Source: Leptospira neocaledonica
Lineage (GTDB): Bacteria; Spirochaetota; Leptospiria; Leptospirales; Leptospiraceae
NCBI RefSeq assembly: GCF_002812205.1
Contig: NZ_NPEA01000001.1
Coordinates: 248,001-312,000, forward strand
Direction: 5' to 3'
DNA length: 64,000 nucleotides
Program-made: the position numbers and the translations under genes
Notes under the pieces: model-generated
The model's input: the letters and a program-made list of their open reading frames with translations, nothing else
What the model was told of the DNA's origin: nothing
Database searches by the model: none
In this document: piece after piece, positions 51,711 through 60,350 of the stretch
Layout of the letters: every line of letters starts with the position of its first letter
How positions within the stretch are numbered: the first letter of the stretch is position 1

Positions 51711-52612
51711 TACTTTGTCCTCTTATCGTAAATAGAAACTTTGCGGATGGTAGTCTTACCGTTTCCGGAAGCGATGATCTTATCTACTACCTCGGCACCT
51801 TGGACGATCTGCCCGAATACAGTATGCAATCCGTCCAAATGAGGAGTATCTACTTGGTTGATGAAAAATTGAGAACCGTTTGTATTCGGCCCTGCGTTTG
51901 CCATTGCCAAGGCTCCCTTGATCGCCTTTTTACTTTTGACTACATTATTATAACGATAGCCTAGTCTATATAGGATTTCCATGACGGAAAGATTTTTAGC
52001 TTTCTCTAAATTGCTTTCTAGTTCTTCCCTTCTCTCGTCAGCTTCTCTCTGGCTTCTGATACCAAGTTCACCACCAATGTATCTGTACAAGTAACCTGTA
52101 TAAAACTGGGACTGACCGATCTTAGCCTGATCCAGACCTAAACTCGCAGCATTGATCTCATCAGCGAATCTGTATCCAGGGGTCCCGGATCCGTCTCCAT
52201 AAGGACATCCACCTTGGATCATAAAACCTTCGATCACTCTATGGAAAGTTAATCCATCATAGAACGGTCTTTTTTGAGGTTGGCCATTTCGAAGAGTGAA
52301 TTCTTTCTCTCCTTGGGCTAGGTCGATGAAGTTTTGGACAGTTTTAGAAGCATCCTTATCGAATAATTCGAAAAGCATATCTCCTTGAGTGGTTTGGATA
52401 AGTGCATAAATAGCCGGTTTTTCAGGAAGAGGGAAACGAGTTTTTTCCTCTTTTTTGACGACCACTTCGACAGGGCTATATGCTTCCGGAACATATCTTT
52501 GTTCCGCATATGGATTTGCCTTACAGGCAAACGAAAATAATAAAATCGTAAACCATGCTAAAGATCCTATAATTCCGATCTTAGATTTCGATTTTACATT
52601 CAGATAATTCAT
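51710..52612 (-). CDS. Cyclophilin-type peptidyl-prolyl isomerase lipoprotein with an insertion
   Basis: 300 residues. A lipobox FSFAC (Cys30) indicates an exported lipoprotein. Cyclophilin motifs are DGLTFHRVIEGFMIQGG near 121, AMANAGPNTNGSQFFI near 235 and LDGLHTVFGQIV near 258. Between the first and second motifs there is an extra block of about 70 residues (near 155-230) absent from standard cyclophilins. It would help periplasmic protein folding. It overlaps argH upstream by four bases and the helical protein gene downstream by one. Confidence 0.9.
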   Translation of the reverse strand: MNYLNVKSKSKIGIIGSLAWFTILLFSFACKANPYAEQRYVPEAYSPVEVVVKKEEKTRFPLPEKPAIYALIQTTQGDMLFELFDKDASKTVQNFIDLAQGEKEFTLRNGQPQKRPFYDGLTFHRVIEGFMIQGGCPYGDGSGTPGYRFADEINAASLGLDQAKIGQSQFYTGYLYRYIGGELGIRSQREADERREELESNLEKAKNLSVMEILYRLGYRYNNVVKSKKAIKGALAMANAGPNTNGSQFFINQVDTPHLDGLHTVFGQIVQGAEVVDKIIASGNGKTTIRKVSIYDKRTK

Positions 52613-54030
52613 TTCGTATTCCTTTGGATTGATTTGATAGATTGTTTCGCGAGTTCCAATTGTTCTAATTGTCTAGATTTGGAAGTTCCACCGTAACTCG
52701 ATTTTTTGTCTGTAGAAAGTTCCAAACTCACCGCCTTGGAATATTCTTCTCCTGTAAAATACGGAGAAATTCCTTTTCGAACCTCTTCTGAGATTGTGAA
52801 TAAATTCTCTTTTCGTTCCACACATTCAGAGACAAGTCTCCCGACCAGTTCATGTGCTGTTCTAAACGGGACTTTTTTTTCTCCCACCAGGAAGTCGGCC
52901 AAGTCGGTCGCAGTGGCAAATCCTTCCTTCAGGGATCTTTCTCCCCTTTCTGGTCTGAATTGTATTTCGGATACCATTGCTTCCAAACCTTCCAAACTTA
53001 AAAGAACGGTTTCCACAGCATCAAAAACAGCTAACTTGTCTTCTTGTAAATCACGATTGTAGGTAAGAGGCAATCCCTTTAAGAGCCCAATGAGATGATT
53101 TAAGTTACCCGCCACCCTTGCGGACTTCCCACGGATAAGCTCAGCAATATCCGGATTTTTTTTCTGAGGCATGATAGAAGACCCGGTAGTCAATGAATCA
53201 GGCAGTTTTACAAGACCGAATTCCTGGGAAGAATATAGAACGATATCCTCGCAAAAACGAGAAGCATGGGACATTGTTTGAACGGCGGCAAATAAAAACT
53301 GAAGAAGATGATCCCGATTCGAAACACCATCCATACTATTTGGAGAAATAGAATCCGCTTTTAATTCGGAAGCTAAAAACTCTCTGTCGTTTTGGTAATT
53401 CACTCCAGCCATAGCACCGGAACCCAACACCAGAATATTCGAAGTCTTACTAGCGAATTCGAAAAATTCCAAATCCCGAGTGAACATCCAAAAATAAGCC
53501 AATAGAAAATGAGACGCACGGATCGGTTGTGCCACTTGTAAATGAGTGTATCCCGGAATGATTGTATCTATATTTTTAGAGGCTTGTTCGTAGAGTGCTT
53601 CTCTCAGAGAATCCAAACGGAGTAAAATTTCTTGGATCCTATTTCTTACATAAAGTCTCGTGTCTTGGGCGACTTGGTCGTTTCTGGATCTGGCAGTATG
53701 TAATTTTTTTCCTACTTCTCCTTTCAGTTCCGTAAGCCTGGATTCCACATGCATGTGAATGTCTTCCAGCTCGGAACTAAATTTGAAGTTTCCGGATTCG
53801 ATTTCCTCTTCTACCTGATTTAATCCGTCTAGTATGTCTTTTAATTCTGTAGAGTTTAAGATGCCCATCTTCGCAAGCATCTTGGCATGTGCCCTACTTC
53901 CCTCTAGATCTTCCTTATATAATTTTTGGTCAAAAGAAATAGATTCTCCTATTCTTTCCATGATGGAAGAAGCTTTTTCTTTAAATCTTCCTCCCCAAAG
54001 TTTAGCACTCTTGTCCTCAGGTGTTTTCAT
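52609..54030 (-). CDS. argH: Argininosuccinate lyase
   Basis: 473 residues, usual for ArgH, the last step of arginine synthesis (argininosuccinate to arginine and fumarate). The fumarase/lyase signature GSSIMPQKKNPDIAELI is near 282, and the catalytic TARSRNDQVAQDTRLYVRN region near 107 is intact. It is followed, with a four-base overlap, by the cyclophilin gene. The haem-binding gene ends 18 bp upstream. Confidence 0.97.
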   Translation of the reverse strand: MKTPEDKSAKLWGGRFKEKASSIMERIGESISFDQKLYKEDLEGSRAHAKMLAKMGILNSTELKDILDGLNQVEEEIESGNFKFSSELEDIHMHVESRLTELKGEVGKKLHTARSRNDQVAQDTRLYVRNRIQEILLRLDSLREALYEQASKNIDTIIPGYTHLQVAQPIRASHFLLAYFWMFTRDLEFFEFASKTSNILVLGSGAMAGVNYQNDREFLASELKADSISPNSMDGVSNRDHLLQFLFAAVQTMSHASRFCEDIVLYSSQEFGLVKLPDSLTTGSSIMPQKKNPDIAELIRGKSARVAGNLNHLIGLLKGLPLTYNRDLQEDKLAVFDAVETVLLSLEGLEAMVSEIQFRPERGERSLKEGFATATDLADFLVGEKKVPFRTAHELVGRLVSECVERKENLFTISEEVRKGISPYFTGEEYSKAVSLELSTDKKSSYGGTSKSRQLEQLELAKQSIKSIQRNTK

Positions 54031-54048
54031 TAAAATGATTTCGATACC

Positions 54049-54489
54049 TTATTGATTTTCCGCAAATGTTTGGAGCCAGTCCTTTAGAATTTCTATTTCT
54101 TCCTGATCCAGTTTAGAATTGGAATGTAGGAAAATATAATCCTTGGGAGGCATATGACCTTCTTCTACTTCTTCTAATATTTCTTCGGCCAGATCCGCCT
54201 TTTTTTCCGGTTTTAAGGTTTCCCATTCCGAAAAATTCAATTCTTCTCGGCCTTCTTCAATATGATGAGAGATATATAAAGAAACTGGAAAAACCTTGGA
54301 ATACCAAGGCCATTGTACTAAATCCGAATGGCAGTCATAACAAGACTTTCGAAAAATCTTTTTGACGCGTTCTTCCGTTTTGATTTCATTAGTATTCTTT
54401 CCTAACGGAGGTTGTACGGGGATTAACTGAAGAGCAAGGAATACGACTAGTAGCCCAATTCCCAGACGAATCCAAATTTTTCTCATCAC
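54049..54489 (-). CDS. Haem-binding domain protein (single CxxCH)
   Basis: 146 residues with an N-terminal transmembrane anchor (about 7-25) and CYDCHSD near 50, the haem c attachment motif of the Haem_bd family. The typical downstream sequence WPWYSKVFPVSLYISHHI and the late EVEEGHMPPKDYIF match that family in order, including the MPP segment that supplies the Met ligand. It is a membrane-bound c-type haem protein of the periplasmic face; its electron partner is unknown. Confidence 0.88.
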   Translation of the reverse strand: MMRKIWIRLGIGLLVVFLALQLIPVQPPLGKNTNEIKTEERVKKIFRKSCYDCHSDLVQWPWYSKVFPVSLYISHHIEEGREELNFSEWETLKPEKKADLAEEILEEVEEGHMPPKDYIFLHSNSKLDQEEIEILKDWLQTFAENQ

Positions 54490-54558
54490 TCCCGCTAAGA
54501 ATATGGACGGGAATGTTTTTGAAAATAGAATTTTTCCCCTTTCTTCAACCTAAAAACC

Positions 54559-55029
54559 ATGGACTTTTTACAAGACGGACATAACCTTTCTTACCTTTGG
54601 ATCGCCTCCGGGATCATTCTCATGGTGGCCGAACTTTTTATCCCAGGCACCTTCGTTTTCTTTTTGGGCCTTTCTGCTAGTATTATTGGTGCGGTTTCTT
54701 ATTTTATAGAAATGAAATTTTGGACCCAGATTTTGGCCTGGGGAATCTTGTCAGGAATACTCATTTGGCTGGGAGCAAGTTTCTTGCGAAAATTTTTTCC
54801 TTCCGCTTCGGAAAAAGCCATTTTAAATCCGGAAGAAGGACCTGGCAGGATCGTACTCGTTTCTAAAGATGTACTGGTAGAAAGAAAAGGTGGAAGAGTC
54901 GTATTCCAAGGAACAGAATGGGACGCGATCAGCAAATCCAAAAGAATAGAAGCTGGCAAAAGAGTTAGAATTTTAGAAAGGGAAAATTTAACCTTCGTGG
55001 TGGAACCCTTGGAACTTCCGGAAATTTAA
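54559..55029 (+). CDS. NfeD-like membrane protein
   Basis: 156 residues: two or three transmembrane helices (residues 10-75) and a C-terminal OB-fold (about 95-150, GRIVLVSKDVLVERKGGRVVF). This is the short NfeD1b form without the protease domain. NfeD proteins partner with stomatin/prohibitin proteins, and two stomatin genes follow, the first after 30 bp. The gene diverges from the haem-binding protein gene. Likely role is in organising membrane protein complexes. Confidence 0.9.
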   Translation: MDFLQDGHNLSYLWIASGIILMVAELFIPGTFVFFLGLSASIIGAVSYFIEMKFWTQILAWGILSGILIWLGASFLRKFFPSASEKAILNPEEGPGRIVLVSKDVLVERKGGRVVFQGTEWDAISKSKRIEAGKRVRILERENLTFVVEPLELPEI

Positions 55030-55059
55030 TCATAATGAATAAGGAGTGAAACTAAAGAA

Positions 55060-55992
55060 ATGTTTTCTTTATTTTTTACAATAGTGTTTATCGGGATCAT
55101 TTATTTGATCATGAAAACCTGTATCGTGGTCCCCCAAAACTATAGTTTTGTAGTGGAAAGATTGGGAGTGTTCAGAGGTGCTCTCAATGCAGGATTTCAT
55201 TTTTTAATTCCGATCATAGACCAGATTCGATACAAGCAGAACTTAAAAGAGATCGCAATCGATATTCCCCCGCAAACCTGTATTACTAAGGACAATGTGT
55301 CCATTCTTGTGGATGGAATTTTATATATTCGCGTGATGGACCCTTACAAAGCATCCTACGAAATTGAAAATTTCAGAATGGCGACTATACAATTAGCACA
55401 AACCACTCTTCGTTCCGAAATTGGAAAATTGGTATTAGACCATACATTCTCAGAAAGAGACGATATTAATGCGAATGTGGTTCGAGCCTTGGACGAGGCG
55501 ACCGACCCATGGGGAATCAAGGTAACTCGTTACGAGATCAAGAATATTTCCCCACCTAAAGAAATCCTGCATGAAATGGAAGAACAGGTAAAAGCGGAAC
55601 GAGTTAAACGTGCTGAGATCACAATCTCGGAAGGAGAAAAACTGGCTCGAATCAATCGTTCCATGGGAGAAAGACAGGAAGCAATCAATCTTTCCGAAGG
55701 GGAAAAGATCAAAAAAGTAAACGAAGCCGAAGGTAAAGCAAAAGAGATCGAATTTATTGCAAAAGCTAAGGCCAGAGGGATCCAAATGATCGCAGAAGCC
55801 AGCGGAACCGAAGGTGGAACAGAAGCAGTCAATTTGCAAATCACAGAAGATTATCTTTCCGGTTTAGGTGAAATTTTACAAAAAGCAAAAACTACAGTTC
55901 TTCCTATCGAGATGGCAAATGTAGTCGGAGTTTTCGAAGGGTTGTCCAAAGTAACGAATAAATTTCCGGGCTTAGATTCGGGGAAGGAATAG
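55060..55992 (+). CDS. Stomatin-like SPFH protein (first of pair)
   Basis: 310 residues. An N-terminal membrane hairpin (about 3-20) is followed by the band 7 domain (about 22-190, with VVPQNYSFVVERLGVFRGAL, DVPPQTCITKDN-like IDIPPQTCITKDNVSILVDG and the SFVLD-like ERDDINANVVRALDEATDPWG). A long glutamate/lysine-rich helical segment follows (190-260), then a C-terminal region VNLQITEDYLSGLGEI. It forms membrane scaffolds with NfeD. It precedes its paralogue by nine bp. Confidence 0.93.
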   Translation: MFSLFFTIVFIGIIYLIMKTCIVVPQNYSFVVERLGVFRGALNAGFHFLIPIIDQIRYKQNLKEIAIDIPPQTCITKDNVSILVDGILYIRVMDPYKASYEIENFRMATIQLAQTTLRSEIGKLVLDHTFSERDDINANVVRALDEATDPWGIKVTRYEIKNISPPKEILHEMEEQVKAERVKRAEITISEGEKLARINRSMGERQEAINLSEGEKIKKVNEAEGKAKEIEFIAKAKARGIQMIAEASGTEGGTEAVNLQITEDYLSGLGEILQKAKTTVLPIEMANVVGVFEGLSKVTNKFPGLDSGKE

Positions 55993-56001
55993 GAAACTAA
56001 A

Positions 56002-56931
56002 ATGATTATAGATCTATTTTTATGGATATTTTGGGCCGGATTCGCCTTCTATATTTCTTATAAACTCTATCGTTCGGTTAGGATCGTATCTGCTCAGGAA
56101 TGTATTATCGTAGAAAGATTAGGAAGATATAATAGAACCCTTCATGCAGGATTTCATATACTCATTCCTTTTATTGACGACGACGCATATTACCATACCT
56201 TAAAAGAACAGGCAATCGATGTCCCTCCCCAAACTTGTATTACCAAAGACAATGTGAAAGTGGAAATGGATGGGATCCTTTACTTAAGAGTTATAGACCC
56301 TCAAAAAGCCAGTTACGGGATCGACGATTATCGTTTTGCAGTTACTCAGCTAGTCCAAACAACCATGCGTGCTATTATAGGAACCATGGACATGGACACC
56401 ACTTTCGAAACCAGGGAAGTGATTAATAGTAAGATCCTAGAAGTTTTGGACCAGGCTGCAGAACCTTGGGGAGTCCGAGTAAATCGCTATGAGATCGTAA
56501 ATATTGCTCCTCCTAAATCCATTATCGAAGCGATGGAAAGAGAGAAAAAAGCACAGATCACCAAGAAGGCACAAATTTCTCTCTCCGAAGGAGATAGAGA
56601 CGCAAGGATCAATCGTTCCTTAGGAATTAAAGAAGAAGCCATCAATAAATCCGAAGGGGAAAAACAAAAAAGAATCAATGAGGCGGAGGGTCTTGCTTCC
56701 GAAATTGAATCCATCGCGGTGGCTACCGCAAAAGGGATCGAGCTATTAGCAGCTTCCATTAAAACCAAAGGTGGAAAAGAAGCAGTAAAACTTAGGATTG
56801 CTCAGAGATTTATTAAAGAAGTAGAAAAATTAGGACAGGAAGGAACAGAACTAGTTCTTCCTTTAAATCTTTCGAATTTCAAATCGGTGATGAAATCCGT
56901 TTTAGGAAACGGCGAAGACAAAAAAGGTTAA
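56002..56931 (+). CDS. Stomatin-like SPFH protein (second of pair)
   Basis: 309 residues, a clear paralogue of the upstream gene. An N-terminal membrane helix (about 2-20), a band 7 domain with IIVERLGRYNRTLHAGFHIL and IDVPPQTCITKDNVKVEMDG, then a charged helical region and a C-terminal VKLRIAQRFIKEVEKLG. The two copies differ most in the membrane hairpin and extreme C-terminus. A strong palindrome follows after the stop (56942-56968). Having two adjacent stomatins behind a single nfeD suggests a hetero-oligomer. Confidence 0.93.
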   Translation: MIIDLFLWIFWAGFAFYISYKLYRSVRIVSAQECIIVERLGRYNRTLHAGFHILIPFIDDDAYYHTLKEQAIDVPPQTCITKDNVKVEMDGILYLRVIDPQKASYGIDDYRFAVTQLVQTTMRAIIGTMDMDTTFETREVINSKILEVLDQAAEPWGVRVNRYEIVNIAPPKSIIEAMEREKKAQITKKAQISLSEGDRDARINRSLGIKEEAINKSEGEKQKRINEAEGLASEIESIAVATAKGIELLAASIKTKGGKEAVKLRIAQRFIKEVEKLGQEGTELVLPLNLSNFKSVMKSVLGNGEDKKG

Positions 56932-56941
56932 AAGTAAGAGA

Positions 56942-56968
56942 TCGTATCCGGAAATCTTCCGGATACGA
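56942..56968. terminator. 12-bp hairpin between the stomatin and fliN genes
   Basis: TCGTATCCGGAA (56942-56953) pairs perfectly with TTCCGGATACGA (56957-56968) around a three-base loop (ATC). The pairing is strong but no long T-run follows on either strand, so it may act as a barrier or mRNA-stabilising stem as well as a terminator. Confidence 0.6.
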
Positions 56969-56977
56969 ACATTCTAT

Positions 56978-57493
56978 TTAGATCATTCTTCTGGAAGGAT
57001 CTACTATTTCGGTAATTCGAATTCCGTAATAATCATCCAATAAAACCAGTTTTCCCTTTCCAACCAATTTGCCGTTTGCTAAAATATCTAAATCTTCTCC
57101 GACAGCATTGTCTAATTCTACCACAGCACCTTCGTTCAGACCTAGAACATCTTTAATGTACATATTGGTTCTACCTAATTCCACAGTGAGAGCCACATTT
57201 ACATCTAGTAATAGATTTAAATTTGCAGTGTTGGAAGAAACGGAACTAGAACGAGTACTTGCTTTCGGAGGTGCAGGAGTGGAAGAAGGTCCCAAAGCCG
57301 CAGCAATATCTGCAAAGGAGGGAGCACCCCCGGATGCTGGAGAAGTAGAAGCACCTGCCCCACCGGAATCTCCTAATAGAGAATCTAATTCTCCGCTCAG
57401 ATTAAAATCTGCAGAGCCGCCGCCCCCACCTCCCGGACTGGACCCGGTTAGTAATGCGTCTATATCGTCTTGTGAAAGGGAGCCTTCACCCAT
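56978..57493 (-). CDS. fliN: Flagellar motor switch protein FliN
   Basis: 171 residues. A short N-terminal segment GSLSQDDIDALLTG (4-17) resembles the FliM CheY-binding motif, as in FliY-type FliN. A Gly/Ser-rich linker (20-85) follows, and the C-terminal SpoA domain (about 95-171) contains LLLDVNVALTVELGRTNMYIK and LDILANGKLVGKGKLVLLDD. It forms the C-ring with FliM. Gene stands alone, convergent with the stomatin pair and divergent from the AAA ATPase gene. Confidence 0.95.
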   Translation of the reverse strand: MGEGSLSQDDIDALLTGSSPGGGGGGSADFNLSGELDSLLGDSGGAGASTSPASGGAPSFADIAAALGPSSTPAPPKASTRSSSVSSNTANLNLLLDVNVALTVELGRTNMYIKDVLGLNEGAVVELDNAVGEDLDILANGKLVGKGKLVLLDDYYGIRITEIVDPSRRMI

Positions 57494-57574
57494 TAGGACT
57501 TGCCTCCAAAGGTTCTTTCTAAATTCTTCGACAGAACCGAAAGATTATACAAGAGAAATTCTAGGTAAGAAAGA

Positions 57575-58870
57575 ATGAAACCTGAAGATTTGACCACTCC
57601 AGTCCCCCGAAATTCCGGAAATATCCTGGATTTCACCCAGGCAAAAAACCTACTTTATTCGGAGCTAAAAGGTTTAGGTGTCAAGGATACCGAACTTCCT
57701 GCGTTTGTACCAGACAAAAAGGATCTTAGGATAGAATTTCCCATCCCAGGCGCAGACAAAAGCCAACTATTAGATTGTATCCAGATCGTTCGGAATCATA
57801 TCGAAAATCTTCGGATCCATACATTCGAGCCTGGGTATGTCTGCCTCCAGGCATTAAATGAGAATTTATTCGAAACCAAAAATATTCTAGACAATGCAAA
57901 GTTCCGTTTCTATTCGGGAAGAAACCAAAGTAAGATAGAGATCACTAAAAAAGGAGATTTCCATAGAGAGGAAATTTTTTCCGCAATCGATTTATTCAAA
58001 TATCTCAGACTTTCCAAACAAGAGTCTGTCCAGAACCCGAAAGAATTGCTCCTCCGACTTGGGATAGATGTATTCGATCCAATCGAAGCCAAGAAGAAGG
58101 GAGACTGGATGACATTCGAGACCATTGCAGGTTACGAAGATGTCAAAAGGCAAATTTTAGAATCCATTATACTTCCTCTTAAATCTCCTGAAACCTTAGA
58201 AGAACTTTCCAAACTCACCCGAAAATTCCCAGGAAGAACAAAACCAAGGGCAATTCTTTTAGAAGGAGAACCGGGGGTCGGAAAAACTACCATGGCAAAG
58301 GTGATTTCTTGTATGACGGAGATCCCACTTATCTATGTACCGGTGGAATCCATTTTAAGTAAATATTATGGGGAAAGCGCCCAGAACATGGCTTATGTCT
58401 TTGACGTGGCATCCCTATTCCCTTCTTGCCTTTTGTTTTTAGATGAGATAGATTCCTTGGCCGGATCCAGGGACGACGGCCTATTCGAGGCCACCCGTAA
58501 TATTCTATCCGTATTATTACGAAAACTGGATGGCTTCGAAGGGGGACAAAAATCGATCACCCTGGGCGCAACGAATAGAAAACAGGACCTGGACAAGGCC
58601 TTGGTTTCCAGATTTGACCGATCCGTATTCTTCCCCCTACCTAACGAAAAAGAAAGAGCTGCGATATTAGGAAATTATGCTAAACATTTACAGGATTCCG
58701 AGCGTTTAACAATTTCACAACGATTGGGATCGCATTCGGGCCGGGATTTAAGGGATTTTTGCGATTTTGTGGAAAGGAGATGGGCGGCCAATCTGATCGA
58801 AAAAGGATTGAAACCGACTCCTCCCCCCTATGAACTGTATTTGGAAACGAGTTCAAAATCAGGAAAATAA
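57575..58870 (+). CDS. AAA+ ATPase with unknown N-terminal domain
   Basis: 431 residues. An N-terminal domain (1-175) of unknown type precedes a classic AAA domain: Walker A GEPGVGKTT at 231-239, Walker B LLFLDEIDSLAG near 290, and sensor 1 GATNRKQDLDKALVSRFDRS near 330. The pattern is closest to Vps4/spastin/FtsH-like AAA proteins. No protease domain is present. It lies between fliN and the fcpB-like gene, which might indicate involvement with flagellar protein handling. No strong Shine-Dalgarno is visible before ATG 57575. Confidence 0.85.
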   Translation: MKPEDLTTPVPRNSGNILDFTQAKNLLYSELKGLGVKDTELPAFVPDKKDLRIEFPIPGADKSQLLDCIQIVRNHIENLRIHTFEPGYVCLQALNENLFETKNILDNAKFRFYSGRNQSKIEITKKGDFHREEIFSAIDLFKYLRLSKQESVQNPKELLLRLGIDVFDPIEAKKKGDWMTFETIAGYEDVKRQILESIILPLKSPETLEELSKLTRKFPGRTKPRAILLEGEPGVGKTTMAKVISCMTEIPLIYVPVESILSKYYGESAQNMAYVFDVASLFPSCLLFLDEIDSLAGSRDDGLFEATRNILSVLLRKLDGFEGGQKSITLGATNRKQDLDKALVSRFDRSVFFPLPNEKERAAILGNYAKHLQDSERLTISQRLGSHSGRDLRDFCDFVERRWAANLIEKGLKPTPPPYELYLETSSKSGK

Positions 58871-58903
58871 ACGTTTTCGGTGCGAAAATGTAAGTCTTCG
58901 ATT

Positions 58904-58930
58904 TAATCGGGAGTCTATTTTACCGATACT
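58904..58930 (+). promoter_or_regulatory. Candidate sigma-28 (FliA) promoter of the fcpB-like gene
   Basis: TAAT (58904-58907), then CCGATACT at 58923-58930 after 15 bases, resemble the sigma-28 consensus TAAA-N15-GCCGATAA at three of four and about six of eight positions. It lies 66 bases before ATG 58996 in a 125-bp gap, which suits a late flagellar gene. Confidence 0.45.
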
Positions 58931-58995
58931 AGAGACAGGGTATTCTCGACTTTCGGGAAATCCAAACGCAGAAGAGACCAAGGAAATAGGGTACA

Positions 58996-59820
58996 ATGAA
59001 ACGCAAAATCGCATTTTGCCTGGCAATTTTTTCAATCGCAGGCATACTCAACGCTCAAGACAACCAAGCCCAAAAGAAGGAAGACGCTCAAGTAGGCGCA
59101 GCTATCCTTGATACGGAAAAAGGTCTGGATCAAAGAGTTACAGCTCTAAACGAAAGACTGAAACGTCATACAGTACTCATGAAAATGAAAGTACGTATTC
59201 TTCCATTCCGTACAGTTCTGTTTAAAGGAAAAGCAAACAATGATGAATGTGTTCCTTCCAACAGTAACGCACAAGAGGATCAAGCAAACAACTGCATCCG
59301 TGTAGAAGTTTACGATTTCATTAAGGACGAGGAAAGAGGCCAAGGTAAAGTTGTTCAAGGTGGACTTTCCAAATATATGGAAATCTATTTCGAAGGACCG
59401 AACACCAACGATCCTGATCCTAGAATGGAACCTCCTCGTAAGATCAGCAAAATTATCAGCAGAGTTTATAAGAATAACTTCCTGATCGAAGATAAATCGG
59501 TTTCCGAGATCATCGACAGGGCTCCGAACGATCAACCAGGACATAACGACAAGATCGAACTTTTCTACCAAAAGAACAGTTATCCTGAGTGGAATCGTCC
59601 GGAAACTCCTAGCGAAAAAGGTGTTGGTAAATACGTTCTTGCTAACGTAGAAAATACTAAGACCCACCCTATCCGTAACTCTTTCAAAAAGACGTTCTAC
59701 ATTAAACATTTGGATTCGTTCGACAGATTATTTACCAAAATTTTCGATTATAACGACCAATTGGGTAATGAGAACTACAAAGAGAACGTAAACACGCTCA
59801 AGGAATCCCTGAAATACTAA
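58996..59820 (+). CDS. fcpB: Flagellar-coiling protein FcpB-like exported protein
   Basis: 274 residues with a clear signal peptide (about 1-20, cleaved after LNAQ). The body is mixed alpha/beta with the segments LKMKVRILPFRTVLFKGKAN-like and GGLSKYMEIYFEGPNTNDPDP in the middle, and EIIDRAPNDQPGHNDKIELF. Length, signal peptide and position about ten genes from fliM agree with the Leptospira flagellar sheath protein FcpB (275 residues), which coats the filament on one side and shapes its curvature. The identification rests on memory of that protein and on context. A candidate sigma-28 promoter lies upstream. Confidence 0.7.
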   Translation: MKRKIAFCLAIFSIAGILNAQDNQAQKKEDAQVGAAILDTEKGLDQRVTALNERLKRHTVLMKMKVRILPFRTVLFKGKANNDECVPSNSNAQEDQANNCIRVEVYDFIKDEERGQGKVVQGGLSKYMEIYFEGPNTNDPDPRMEPPRKISKIISRVYKNNFLIEDKSVSEIIDRAPNDQPGHNDKIELFYQKNSYPEWNRPETPSEKGVGKYVLANVENTKTHPIRNSFKKTFYIKHLDSFDRLFTKIFDYNDQLGNENYKENVNTLKESLKY

Positions 59821-59825
59821 GCTAA

Positions 59826-60344
59826 GTGCGGTATATTCTTCCTTGTTCTTCCTGCGGCACCGAACTCAGGATTCCCTTAGATTTGGGAAAACTGACAGTT
59901 CGGTGTCCTAGATGTTATCATTCTTTCGTTTTTGATCCGGAAGACCCGGCCAGTTTTAGAGGCGGAAGATACGATCTCCCCGGAGGAGACTCCAAAGCGC
60001 AGAGTCCCCGTTCATTACGGGGATTTTTTCAATTCTTAGAAAACAAATTCGAATCCATCAAATCCAAATTCGGAAAAAACAAATCCTACGGTTGGCAAAA
60101 CCCTGGTGATCGTCCCCAATCATTCGAAAATTATAATGATCCAAATCGTACAGGATTTGGTCCGCTACTCGCAAAATATATTCTATTTATTCTGATCCTA
60201 ATCGGGATCGCAAGAGCCTGTTTCTTTTCTTCCCAAAGCTGGAATGACTCCGTTCCGAATTGGAATTCTCCTGAGACACAGGAGCCTTCCGTTCCGACCC
60301 CGCACGACGAAGAAGACGATAAAGCTCCCCAAGTAGAAATTTAA
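59826..60344 (+). CDS. Zinc-ribbon membrane protein of unknown function
   Basis: 172 residues from GTG 59826; a stop directly upstream makes this the first usable start. Two CxxC pairs (CSSC near 7 and CPRC near 27) form a zinc ribbon typical of the MJ0042-like type. A long charged linker, a transmembrane helix near 112-132 and an acidic tail follow. It begins six bases after the fcpB-like stop, suggesting one transcript. Function unknown. Confidence 0.75.
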   Translation: MRYILPCSSCGTELRIPLDLGKLTVRCPRCYHSFVFDPEDPASFRGGRYDLPGGDSKAQSPRSLRGFFQFLENKFESIKSKFGKNKSYGWQNPGDRPQSFENYNDPNRTGFGPLLAKYILFILILIGIARACFFSSQSWNDSVPNWNSPETQEPSVPTPHDEEDDKAPQVEI

Positions 60345-60350
60345 ACTTTT

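Noticed and set aside
54002..54010. TTAGCACTC, the left half of a CIRCE (HrcA) element.
   Set aside because: It lies within argH coding sequence and no GAGTGCTAA follows at the required nine-base spacing.
57069..57578. Plus-strand open frame of 169 codons.
   Set aside because: Antisense to fliN and overlapping its start; Pro/Ala-rich because it mirrors the Gly/Ser linker.
59146..59709. Minus-strand open frame of 187 codons.
   Set aside because: Antisense to the fcpB-like gene; its composition is a shadow of that coding sequence.
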